64,000 bases of DNA from assembly GCA_910583985.1 (NCBI GenBank), contig CAJTYA010000013.1:22057-86056 (forward strand), written 5' to 3'. This stretch comes from an uncultured Alistipes sp. Lineage in GTDB: Bacteria > Bacteroidota > Bacteroidia > Bacteroidales > Rikenellaceae. Positions within the stretch are counted from its first letter, which is position 1. Each line of letters opens with the position of its first letter. The position numbers and the translations under genes were made by a program. This document shows positions 7,103-15,318 of this stretch, piece by piece. Under the pieces are notes generated by a model. That model worked only from the letters and a program-made list of their open reading frames with translations, had not been told where the DNA came from and ran no database searches.

Positions 7103-9838
7103 CTATCCGACCCGGAACGTATAACGTCCCGCCGCCACCGAGAAGCGGGCGTAACCGTCCTCGGTCGATTCGAAGGTCACGAATCCCTTTTTCAGGTCGG
7201 AGGCATCCGTTCCGGCCGATGCGGCGTCCGTCGCACCCGGCACGTACACCGTCGCCGTAGAACCGACGGGCACCTCGACCGTCATCGTGAAGCGGCCGTT
7301 CTCCCGGCGCCAGTCGACCGACGCATTGCCGTAAGGCGTCCGCTTGCCGTAGCGGGCATAGGTCAGGTCGCCGGCAGGCTGCGGACGGAACACGATGTGG
7401 CGGTATCCCGGCTGCGAGGCATCGGCGCTCATGCCCGCCAGTTTGCGGTAGAACCACGTGAGCCCGCCGCCGAACATCGGGTGGTTGCGCGAATTGCCCC
7501 CGTCCCACTGTTCCCACGTGGTCGTGGCGCCCTGTTCGATCCAGAGCCCGAAGCTCGGATAGTCGCGCTTGTTCATCGCCTCGAACGCCAGTTCGTTCAG
7601 GCCGTTTTCGGCCAGCACCTCGAAGAAGAACTGCGTACCGAAAATCCCCGTGTCCAAGTGTCCGCCGTTGTTGCGTATATCCTGCGCCAGAGCGGCCACC
7701 ACCCGGTCGCGGTACGTTTCGGGCACGCCGATCCGCAGAGCGAAAACATTTCCGCCGTAGGGGCCGTAACTTCCCTTTTCGGGATCGTAGAAACGCTTGT
7801 GGAACGCCTCGGCCGTGCGCTGCGCCAACCGGGCGTACCGCCGGGCATCGTCGTCGTGTCCGAGCACTTCGGCTGCACGAGCCGTGAAATCGGCGCAACG
7901 CCACCGGTAGAACGTATGGACCATCGCGGCGGCCGGAAATTCGAAGGCCGGACACCAGTCGCCGAGGTTCATCCACTGATGGGGAGTCTCCATCAGCATG
8001 ATGCCGTCGGCATCCACCCATCCGTCCATGAAGCGCAACTGTTCCTTCATCGCCTCGTAGTTCGACTCCAGCATGTCGCGGTCGCCGTAATGCACGTAAA
8101 ATTCCCAAGGCATGATGTTCATCGCCGCCCCGTAGGCCACGCCGCCCCCGCATCCGGGTTGCCACGGCGCCGCATTGGGCACATAGCCGGTCTCAACGTT
8201 CTGGGCACCCCAGATGTCGCGGATCCATTTGGTATAGAACGACGCCACGTCGAAGTTGTGGATCACCGTCACGAAAGCGGCCTGACCGTCGCCCGTATAG
8301 GCCGAACGCTCGCGATGGGGGCAATCGCTGGCGATACATCCGTGCATGTTGTCCGTCTGGCTGCGCCGCCAAATCCGGTTGATCGTGTTGAACAGTTCGT
8401 TCGAACACTCGAAATAGGAGTCCGCCTCCGTCTCGGTATACACCGCTTCGGCCCGGAGCTGTTCGGGCCGGAGTTCGCCGGGCCAGCCCCTCAGCTCGAT
8501 CTCGCGGAAAACGTACCAGGAGAAATGCGTATGATAGGACTCCTCGCCTTCGCCTTTCATCGTATAGCTGTTGGAGCCGTTGGGCGACTCGCTGATGTAA
8601 CGGATGTCGATCCTCCGTCCGGCTTCGCCGCGAAGACCGTGCAGATGGAGCCACCCCGAAATTTCCTGTCCGAAATCGACCTTGTAATGTCCTTCGCCGA
8701 GCTTTTCGATGGCGACCGGTTCGAGCACTTCCATCACCTTGTCCGAAGGCGAGCTCTGGGCGACGAGCCGTCCGAGCGGAGCATTGCGCAGAGCGACGTT
8801 CTGCCATGCCGAATCGTCGAAGCCCGGAGCGTTCCATCCGGCAATCTCGCGACGCGCATCGTAATGTTCGCCCGAATACAGCATGTCGACGATGGGACCC
8901 TGCGCCGCCTTCCACGTCTCGTCGCTGGGCACGATCTGCTGCGTACCGTCTTCGTACACGATGTGGAGCTGTCCGAAGAAGCGCGGCGACCGGTAGGGTT
9001 TCACCCAGTGGATCTTCGCGTTGTAGAAACCATTCCCCAGCACGGTCCCGATCACGTTCTCGCCCTGTTGCAGCATATCCGTCACGTCGTAGCCGAGGTA
9101 CATCACCCGATACTCGCGGAACTTGTCGTCGACCGGAATCACCCCGCTATTGAGCCCTTCGCGCTTATCGTAGTTCGTCTGGTTGGGCACCAGCACGTCG
9201 TCGCTCACCTTGCGACCGTTCAGGTAGAGCTCGAAATAGCCGAGCCCCGTCCCGAAAAAGCGCGCCGAAGCCACTTTCTTACCTACGGCGAACGATTTGC
9301 GCATCATCGGCGCAGGGGGCGGCACCTCGCCTCCGGCATCCACGAGCGACTCCTCGCCCTGCCAAGGCGCACCGATCCAGCGGCATCGCCATTCGGAGGG
9401 ATCGAGCACGCCCATCGTCCAACGGGCCGGCTCGCTCCACGCCGAGGCCTTGCCCTCTCCGTCCCAGACGCGCACCTGCCACCAGTAGGTCCGGCACGAG
9501 CGAAGCGGCTCGCCCCCGTATTTCACCAGCGTGGACTGTCCGCCTTTCACCTTTTTGCTGTCCCACGCATCGGCCTTGCCGGAGAGCAGGTTTTCTTTCG
9601 AGGTAGCCACCCGGATCTGCCATGCGCTCTGTGCGGCGCCCTTCGCGCCTTCGGGCGCCCGGTTGATCCACGAGAGCCGGGGCTGGGCCATGTCCACGAC
9701 CGGAGCCATACGGTACTCGCAGGTCAATCTTTCCGGAACGATCCCGGCAACTTTCTTTCCGGCCGTCGCCGAACCGTGGACCGCCAGCCATGCGCCCAAG
9801 GAAAGCAGCAAAATCTTCACATTCGTTTTCTTCATCAT
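7103..9838 (-). CDS. Alpha-L-rhamnosidase, GH78
   Basis: A 911-residue secreted enzyme predicted to release terminal alpha-L-rhamnose from plant polysaccharides or glycosides in the periplasm. Signal peptide: MMKKTNVKILLLSLGAWLAVHGSATA. Domain order: Ig-like N-terminal module (PRLSWINRAPEG, TYWWQVRVWD), the Bac_rhamnosid N module (FFGTGLGYFELYLNGRKV), a concanavalin-like beta domain (KVDFGQEISGWL), then the (alpha/alpha)6 barrel with SDCPHRERSAYTGDGQAAF around residues 500-520, which carries the acidic catalytic residues of GH78. The barrel also has TWEQWDGGNSRNHPMFGG near residue 770, and a C-terminal beta domain follows. Length fits the family. No SusC/SusD pair is next to it, so it is not part of an obvious polysaccharide utilization locus here. 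Confidence 0.93.
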   Translation of the reverse strand: MMKKTNVKILLLSLGAWLAVHGSATAGKKVAGIVPERLTCEYRMAPVVDMAQPRLSWINRAPEGAKGAAQSAWQIRVATSKENLLSGKADAWDSKKVKGGQSTLVKYGGEPLRSCRTYWWQVRVWDGEGKASAWSEPARWTMGVLDPSEWRCRWIGAPWQGEESLVDAGGEVPPPAPMMRKSFAVGKKVASARFFGTGLGYFELYLNGRKVSDDVLVPNQTNYDKREGLNSGVIPVDDKFREYRVMYLGYDVTDMLQQGENVIGTVLGNGFYNAKIHWVKPYRSPRFFGQLHIVYEDGTQQIVPSDETWKAAQGPIVDMLYSGEHYDARREIAGWNAPGFDDSAWQNVALRNAPLGRLVAQSSPSDKVMEVLEPVAIEKLGEGHYKVDFGQEISGWLHLHGLRGEAGRRIDIRYISESPNGSNSYTMKGEGEESYHTHFSWYVFREIELRGWPGELRPEQLRAEAVYTETEADSYFECSNELFNTINRIWRRSQTDNMHGCIASDCPHRERSAYTGDGQAAFVTVIHNFDVASFYTKWIRDIWGAQNVETGYVPNAAPWQPGCGGGVAYGAAMNIMPWEFYVHYGDRDMLESNYEAMKEQLRFMDGWVDADGIMLMETPHQWMNLGDWCPAFEFPAAAMVHTFYRWRCADFTARAAEVLGHDDDARRYARLAQRTAEAFHKRFYDPEKGSYGPYGGNVFALRIGVPETYRDRVVAALAQDIRNNGGHLDTGIFGTQFFFEVLAENGLNELAFEAMNKRDYPSFGLWIEQGATTTWEQWDGGNSRNHPMFGGGLTWFYRKLAGMSADASQPGYRHIVFRPQPAGDLTYARYGKRTPYGNASVDWRRENGRFTMTVEVPVGSTATVYVPGATDAASAGTDASDLKKGFVTFESTEDGYARFSVAAGRYTFRVG

Positions 9839-9897
9839 ATCCAGTAAGTTAAGTTATAGTTCCATTCCCGTTCCGCCGCAGCGGACGCCCGTTTCTA

Positions 9898-9905
9898 CAA
9901 AATTA
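9898..9905 (-). promoter_or_regulatory. Putative -7 box of the GH78 gene
   Basis: TAATTTTG on the minus strand, 60 bases before the start codon at 9838, matches TAnnTTTG. Confidence 0.5.
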
Positions 9906-10107
9906 ACATTTTCAACCATTCGAGCCAACACGACGGGCCGATAAAACCGCCCCGCGCATCCGCCGGACGGAGAAAACGGTCGAAACGGAAGGAATCCCTC
10001 TACCGCGCAACGGATTCCGGGAAGTACGGGACCGCCTCCGAGTTCCGCCGCACTCGAATCATCCCGTAGCCGGAAATTTCCCGAACCTCGCGAACCGATA
10101 ACCGAAG

Positions 10108-10137
10108 AGGATGCCCGGCCCAAGCCGGACATCCTCC
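10108..10137 (-). terminator. Hairpin after the MATE/CDGSH genes
   Basis: GAGGATG-CCCGGC pairs with GCCGGA-CATCCTC around a short loop, 64 bases past the stop at 10201. Only a weak T-rich tract follows. Confidence 0.55.
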
Positions 10138-10200
10138 ATATCTTAACGTCGTATCGAATCCCGCCGCCGGTCGATCCGGGCGGTCCGTCCCGTCCGACCG

Positions 10201-10950
10201 CTACCACTCTTTTCCGGCCGGGTCCGGAGCACCGGGCAATCCGTCGTCGAAATGCACCGAAGCATGCGCGCCGTCGCAGAAGGGTTTGTTGGACGAGCGG
10301 CCGCAGCGGCAGAGCGTCACCCGATTGCGCACCTCGTAGGTGAAACCGTCGTCCCGGCTCACGGGAATCCCGCCCCGTACCCAGAGCGGACCGCTGCATG
10401 CCTGCTGCGGGTCTTCGATCAGGCCGAGCGACGGTTCGAACTCCGGCTCGTGCGGCACCCCGTCCTTCCATGCCGAAAGACGTCCCGCAGGACAGCGGTC
10501 GGCCTCGCGGACCGTCAGATCGCGGGCCCGGTCGCCCGGCCGGTCCACCAGATTCCACACCTGTCCCTTGGCATCGCACATCCGGGCGAAAGCGCAATAG
10601 GTCGGATTGTCAGTCAGCGCGACCTCCGGTCCCTCGAACCGGTCGGCCCCGTCCAGCAAGGGTTCCTCCGAGGCCGTCAGCGAAGGGTCCCAGTCCGCGC
10701 TCAGGTGCGCACCATCGCAATAGGGCTTGTTCGCCGACGCACCGCAGCGGCACAGCGCCACGGGTTCGGCCGCCGTCGAATAGCGGAGTCCTTCCTTGTA
10801 ATACCAAATTTCCCCGTTGCGGTCCGGCATCAGAAACTGCTGCACCAAGGGCGGATGACCGAAAACGAGATAAGGTCCGTCCCGCAGGACGGTGATGCGG
10901 AACCCTTCGGGCGCGGTCCGGCTACCCAGCTGAACGTTCGGATTTTTCAT
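10201..10950 (-). CDS. Iron-sulfur protein with two CDGSH domains and a central ferredoxin-like domain
   Basis: A 249-residue cytoplasmic protein. The first CDGSH-type 2Fe-2S site is CRCGASANKPYCDGAH (about residues 67-82). The second is CRCGRSSNKPFCDGAH (about 216-231). Both keep the Cys-X-Cys...Cys...His ligand set. The middle (YCAFARMCDAKG ... EADRCPAGRLSAW) resembles the divergent 4Fe-4S mono-cluster domain seen in bacterial CDGSH fusions. Such proteins are thought to carry or transfer electrons or clusters, but the substrate is unknown. The gene starts 51 bases after the MATE exporter stop on the same strand, so the two may be co-transcribed. Confidence 0.88.
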   Translation of the reverse strand: MKNPNVQLGSRTAPEGFRITVLRDGPYLVFGHPPLVQQFLMPDRNGEIWYYKEGLRYSTAAEPVALCRCGASANKPYCDGAHLSADWDPSLTASEEPLLDGADRFEGPEVALTDNPTYCAFARMCDAKGQVWNLVDRPGDRARDLTVREADRCPAGRLSAWKDGVPHEPEFEPSLGLIEDPQQACSGPLWVRGGIPVSRDDGFTYEVRNRVTLCRCGRSSNKPFCDGAHASVHFDDGLPGAPDPAGKEW

Positions 10951-11001
10951 GGCAGAGAGGTTTTAGGCCGTACGACGGCGACGCCCTTTCCTCCGCAAGA
11001 A

Positions 11002-12369
11002 CTATACCTTCCGGACCGTGCGGCCGTAGAGAATCTTTTTTTCCCGAAGCAGGAAACAGAGCCCGATGATCGCCGCCAGCGAATCGGAAAACGGCATACT
11101 GAGCCAGATGCCCTCCAGACCGAACCGGCTCGCGAACAGATAAAGGGCCGGAATGAGAAAAATCACCTGCCGCGAGAGCCCCATGAAGATCGCCTTGTAG
11201 GCCTTGCCGATCGACTGGAAAAAGGTGGAAACCACGATCTGGAACCCCACCACGGGCCACATCATATAGGCCAGACGCATCCCCTGCCGGGCCATCTCGG
11301 CCAGATCGGGGTCGGACGTGAAGGCCCGGACCATGACGCCCGGAAACGTCTCGCAACAGACGAAGCCGACCGTTACGGCTATCGTGGCCACCCGAATCGT
11401 CAGCAGCAGCACGTCTTTGACCCGTTTGTATTTCCGGGCCCCGTAGTTGTACCCGACGATGGGCTGCATGGCCTGACAGATGCCCATGACGACCATGATG
11501 ACCAGAATGGCATAGCTGTTCACGATACCGAACGCCCCGATGGCCAGATCGCCGCCGTTTTCGACGAGCCGGTTATTCATGATGATATTCACGACGCTGG
11601 CCGCCGTATTCATCAGAAAAGGCGCCATACCGATGGAAACGATGTTGCGGATGATGCGCGGCCGCAAACCCCAACTGTCGCGGCGGAAATGCACCTGATG
11701 ACGGGAATCGAAAAAATGCCCCAGCACGAACATCGCGCTGAGCGACATCGACAGCACCGTCGCCACGGCCGCCCCGCGGATGCCCATCCCGAATCCGAAT
11801 ATGAAAATCGGATCGAACACCACGTTCGCGCCCACGCCGATGAGTACCGTATACATCGACTTGCGCGGATAGCCCGACGCCCGCATGATGCCGCTGAAAC
11901 TGTAACTCAGGTTGGAGAGGATGCTTCCCGGAATCACGATCCGCAAGTATTCCCTCGCATAGGGAATCGTCCGGTCGCTTCCGCCGAACCAGACGAGCAC
12001 GTCGTCGAGAAAAAGCATGGAGAGCGTGACGAGCACCCCCGAAAACAGGAACGTCAGCACGAACGCATTGCCGAGGATGTTCCGGGCCCAACGCAAATCC
12101 TTCATGCCCAGCACGATCGAAATGCGGGAAGAGGCGCCCACACCCACCAGCGTGCCGATGGCCGTCACGAGCGTCATCAACGGGAAGGTCAGCGCCAGCC
12201 CGGAAATGGCCAACGGCCCCACGCCCTGACCGATGAAGATCCTGTCGACGATGTTGTACATCGACATCATGACCATCCCGATCACGGCAGGGATCGAATA
12301 GTCGAGCAGCAAACGCCCCACCTTTTCCGTCTCCAGTCTTTCCGTCGCTTCGTCCAGTCGCTCCGCCAT
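11002..12369 (-). CDS. MATE family multidrug/cation exporter
   Basis: A 455-residue inner-membrane antiporter with about 12 hydrophobic helices, expected to expel drugs or metabolites in exchange for Na+ or H+. Typical MATE features are the N-terminal LLLDYSIPAVIGMVMMSMYN, DRIFIGQGVGPLAISGLAL near residue 40, and the internal second half starting ISIGMAPFLMNTAASVVN. The start at 12369 (MAERLDEATERL) is preferred over an upstream in-frame ATG. The extra 33 residues would be odd for the family, and a TACCTTTG box lies between the two starts. Confidence 0.9.
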   Translation of the reverse strand: MAERLDEATERLETEKVGRLLLDYSIPAVIGMVMMSMYNIVDRIFIGQGVGPLAISGLALTFPLMTLVTAIGTLVGVGASSRISIVLGMKDLRWARNILGNAFVLTFLFSGVLVTLSMLFLDDVLVWFGGSDRTIPYAREYLRIVIPGSILSNLSYSFSGIMRASGYPRKSMYTVLIGVGANVVFDPIFIFGFGMGIRGAAVATVLSMSLSAMFVLGHFFDSRHQVHFRRDSWGLRPRIIRNIVSIGMAPFLMNTAASVVNIIMNNRLVENGGDLAIGAFGIVNSYAILVIMVVMGICQAMQPIVGYNYGARKYKRVKDVLLLTIRVATIAVTVGFVCCETFPGVMVRAFTSDPDLAEMARQGMRLAYMMWPVVGFQIVVSTFFQSIGKAYKAIFMGLSRQVIFLIPALYLFASRFGLEGIWLSMPFSDSLAAIIGLCFLLREKKILYGRTVRKV

Positions 12370-12430
12370 ATTCTCTCGCTTCGATGTACAAAAGCCGGAC
12401 CCGAAAACCGGTCCGGTTCCAAAGATTCGG

Positions 12431-12438
12431 CAAAGGTA
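12431..12438 (-). promoter_or_regulatory. Putative -7 box of the MATE gene
   Basis: TACCTTTG on the minus strand, 62 bases before the chosen start at 12369, matches TAnnTTTG. Confidence 0.55.
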
Positions 12439-13024
12439 CCAAAACGACGCGAAAAATCGCAGCCGCACAGCTTATTTCTCTTCGCCCGACCGCCCCGGAC
12501 CCTCGTCACCCCGATGCGCTCGGCCCGTCTCGCGACCGGTCATCCTCCGCGGCTTCTTCTTCGCACGAACCGAACGACCAACATGATAACGAACAAAGTA
12601 ATCATCTCCTTCACACCCTTTTACGGCGAAAATCTCTCTTTCCCGTTTCCGTCCGACGGAGCCTGCTCCTCTTTTCTCCCGTCGCTCCGCCCGGCCGCGC
12701 CGGCGAATGCGGAAAGAGCAGGAACGAAAGGCTCCGTCCGACAAACGGAGAACGACCGCACCGCAGTATTCGGGAAACGGGGAAACGGATTTTTTCGCGC
12801 CGACGCTCCCGCGACACTGTCCGATACCGGACCCTTTTTCCGAACACGACCGCCCGGCCGAAAGAGAAGCCCCGCCGCCCCGAACGGAAAGAGGGTGTCC
12901 CGACAAGTCGCAGACACCCTCCCGCAAACGCGGTCCGACGCACCGGACGTCCTCCCGTCGAATCGGAACCGCCGGCCCGACCGGCCGGAAGGAAGACACC
13001 CTGTCCGACACGTCCGACCGCTTC
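12439..13024. other. Gene-less GC-rich tract
   Basis: About 585 bases without a credible gene. The only structure seen is a 9-bp stem GAGGGTGTC/GACACCCTC at 12891-12921, which could be a distant terminator of the leftward gene ending at 13025. Confidence 0.5.
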
Positions 13025-13552
13025 CTATCGGTTGAGCCGGATCGTCTCCTGCAAAGTGCCGAAATACGGGCGAATCTTCTTCCACGTCTTTCTTTTATCG
13101 GAAAAACCCGGACCCGCACCGCTTTTCGAAGAATAGACCCGCAGCACGAACGGCTCGGAGGCACGATACATCTCCGCCCACAGATCGTAGGGAACGACGC
13201 ACCGCAGGCGACTCCGCCACTCCCGTTTCCCGGCCGTGCGATAAATCGGTTCCGCGCCGAACCCGAACGCACCCCGGACGGTTTCGAAACATACCGAATC
13301 GGCCTCGAAAACCCCGTCGGTCGCCACGGTCATCAACATCGCCACCGAGTCGCGCGCGTCCAGATAGGTGTAATCGTAAGAGAGCGATCCGGAGAACCCG
13401 CCCGGCCCCGCTTCGCAGCAGGCCATTTCGCGAGGAAGGACGAAGTAGAGCGTACCCTCGTCGTGTTTGGCCTGCCGGTAAAAGTTCTTCATGTTCTGCG
13501 CCGAAACCCCGACGCACGACAACAACGAAAAGAGAACGAACAAACGTTTCAT
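13025..13552 (-). CDS. Secreted protein of unknown function
   Basis: Not recognised. The 175-residue product starts MKRLFVLFSLLSCVGVSAQ, a clear signal peptide, so it is periplasmic or surface. The mature part is mixed beta (GTLYFVLPREMACCEAGPGG, SLSYDYTYLDARDSVAMLM) with tryptophans and basic residues near the end. CC near residue 45 is the only Cys pair. The start at 13552 is chosen because the signal peptide begins there. The frame stays open upstream but that part reads antisense to the neighbouring gene. It lies 58 bases after the TRL-like lipoprotein gene on the same strand and may share its transcript. Confidence 0.7.
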   Translation of the reverse strand: MKRLFVLFSLLSCVGVSAQNMKNFYRQAKHDEGTLYFVLPREMACCEAGPGGFSGSLSYDYTYLDARDSVAMLMTVATDGVFEADSVCFETVRGAFGFGAEPIYRTAGKREWRSRLRCVVPYDLWAEMYRASEPFVLRVYSSKSGAGPGFSDKRKTWKKIRPYFGTLQETIRLNR

Positions 13553-13610
13553 AGTCGAAAAAGCGGGCACGGAAAATCCCATGCCCGCCTCTTGGAATGA
13601 AAAAGACCCG

Positions 13611-13937
13611 CTATTCGCCGTACACGACAGTCGTCGTGGAAGATACGATTCCGAGAATGCTCTTCTTCTGGCTGTCCACATGGCTGATCTTGGTGATACC
13701 GGCCGATTTAGCAGCCGCTTCGATCGACGCGTCGCCCACAGCGATGATGCCGACATACGCACTGGCCTTGGAAGTACCGACCTTCGAACCGCGGGAATTG
13801 GACGTCACGCCTTCGCCCTGCTTCACGTTCGTGTAAATACCGCCCATTCCGGCCTGCGTCACCATACAACTCGACAACCCGGCTACGGCAAACGCCATGA
13901 CGGACCACTTGGCCAACATGCTTTTGAAGTTTTTCAT
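13611..13937 (-). CDS. TRL-like family lipoprotein
   Basis: A 108-residue small lipoprotein. The signal ends LSSC with the acylated Cys near residue 24, followed by MVTQAGMGGIYTNVKQGEG. Conserved parts of the TRL-like family follow: VTSNSRGSKVGTSKASAYVG, IIAVGDASIEAAAKSAGI, then ISHVDSQKKSILGI and a final Val-Val-Tyr-Gly. Similar proteins occur in many bacteria, sometimes near tRNA genes; the function is not known. The protein is predicted to sit in the envelope facing the periplasm. Confidence 0.88.
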   Translation of the reverse strand: MKNFKSMLAKWSVMAFAVAGLSSCMVTQAGMGGIYTNVKQGEGVTSNSRGSKVGTSKASAYVGIIAVGDASIEAAAKSAGITKISHVDSQKKSILGIVSSTTTVVYGE

Positions 13938-14582
13938 AAATGAAATTTTTTGAGCGCATCCGACAAGGCTCCGACGGATACCGAATAAGAAAGGATTAGC
14001 AACATAAGCAGGGAAACGTGAGCCTTATCGGCCGTCCCGACGACACGCGCCGGACCGCTCCGACGACGGATAAACAAAATCGGCTCGCCTCTTCGGGGGT
14101 CAATGATACGAGACGGCATGCTGTCCGTCCCGGAGGAGAACCTTTCTTTTTATTCGTCGAACGAATGGTCCGCTATCCATCGTCATGGAAGAACCGAACG
14201 CTTCCCGGTATTTGTCGGCCGCCCCAAAGCGACGCCGGCGATTCGAAAACGGTCCGGGACATTCCGCTGACCGTTCCTCTCCGCCGAAAGACCGTCTTCT
14301 GCCACGGCCGGGGCGATTCTCCGGCCGTTCATACGAGCGGGTCCCCCTGTGCCGTTCCGGCGGCTGCGGCACGCCGGCCGCAGAAAAACCGCACCGCACG
14401 GGGACGGCCGTTTTTCCCACCGGGCACGCCGAAACGTTCGTTTTCATGCAGGTTTTCTCGCCTCGGCACAGCTCGAACGAGTCCGGTCCCGCACCCGGCT
14501 TATCGGAAACGTTCCCGGAGAGTCCAGTCGGCAAACGGGCCCGAAACCGAAAACCGATCCCGAAGCCGACACGGACGCCGGG
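13938..14582. other. Gene-less GC-rich tract
   Basis: About 645 bases. Only the AT-rich 30-90 bases before the TRL-like gene look regulatory. The remaining frames are Arg/Pro/Gly-rich and not credible genes. Confidence 0.5.
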
Positions 14583-14978
14583 CTATTTTTTCCCGTAAAA
14601 CGCGAACGTGTCGTTACCGGTCGAGAACGTCAGATTCAGGTTGTCGCCGACCACCGCACCGCTGACGGCCTTCGACGTCGAGGTAAGCTCGAACGAACTG
14701 CCCTTGGCCGTAATGTCCAGTATGACCGACGAAAGGTGCATGTTCAACTCGTCGCAATCCACCACGACAGCTACCGCATCGGCCGACTTCCGCGAAACAC
14801 CCACATAGGCCCGGTACTGGTCCGTATAACCCATCACGCTCAACGTCCCGCTGTAATCCCCCGCAATCATCGTCGCGGCGTCTTTCGCATCATCGTCTTT
14901 GTCGTCGCTGCAACCCGTCAGGGGCATGCTCATGCACGCCATCGCAATCATCATCGTCAAATACTTCAATACCTTCAT
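14583..14978 (-). CDS. Small lipoprotein with calycin-like beta fold
   Basis: A 131-residue lipoprotein: MKVLKYLTMMIAMACMSMPLTGCSDDKDD, with acylation expected at Cys23 followed by an Asp/Lys-rich tether. The rest looks like a short beta-sheet domain (AGDYSGTLSVMGYTDQYRAY, SSVILDITAKGSSFELTST, GDNLNLTFSTGNDTFAFYG). This resembles the calycin-like lipoproteins of Bacteroidales, which are thought to bind small ligands. No partner gene is adjacent and the ligand is unknown. Confidence 0.75.
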   Translation of the reverse strand: MKVLKYLTMMIAMACMSMPLTGCSDDKDDDAKDAATMIAGDYSGTLSVMGYTDQYRAYVGVSRKSADAVAVVVDCDELNMHLSSVILDITAKGSSFELTSTSKAVSGAVVGDNLNLTFSTGNDTFAFYGKK

Positions 14979-15267
14979 CTCTTCTTTTTTTAAGTTCGTT
15001 ATTCGTTAACAATCGGTTATCTCGGCTGGGTTCGTTCGCGGTATCGTGCCGCCGCTTCTCCCGCTTCCGAGGGTAGCGTCTCCGTCGGCAGGGGACCGGT
15101 CCGAAGGCCCCGTTTTCCGTCCTCGCACAGCGGGGGCGACGGTCGGCCTTTCGGTTCACAAAAGTAAATTCTGACGGTTTCAATGACTTCGAAAACAAGT
15201 GTATATCGTCCTTTTCACGCAATTTATAAACCGGCGCACACCCGACGGATTCCTGCGACAGACGGAC
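14979..15267. other. Long 5' region of the calycin-like lipoprotein gene
   Basis: A TACTTTTG box on the minus strand (15159-15166) lies 181 bases before the ATG, implying a long leader if used. I see no known riboswitch fold in it. Confidence 0.4.
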
Positions 15268-15298
15268 AAAAAAAGCCCCGACTTTCGAAGTCGGGGCT
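15268..15298 (-). terminator. Intrinsic terminator of guaA
   Basis: AGCCCCGACTT/AAGTCGGGGCT stem with a three-base loop, then seven T on the minus strand, 20 bases past the guaA stop. Confidence 0.93.
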
Positions 15299-15318
15299 CA
15301 GAGAGTAGCCGAATCGGA

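Larger units (their letters stand above)
9839..10200. other. Intergenic between two leftward genes
   Basis: Contains only the putative GH78 promoter (9898-9905) and the hairpin terminator of the CDGSH gene (10108-10137). Confidence 0.6.

Noticed and set aside
7397..9847. Long open frame (about 816 codons) opposite the GH78 gene
   Set aside because: Same antisense effect; the rhamnosidase frame carries all recognisable motifs.
10252..13035. Plus-strand open frame of about 927 codons across the CDGSH gene, MATE gene and the following gene-less tract
   Set aside because: It spans two real minus-strand genes and the space beyond, with His/Arg/Asp-rich low-complexity translation.
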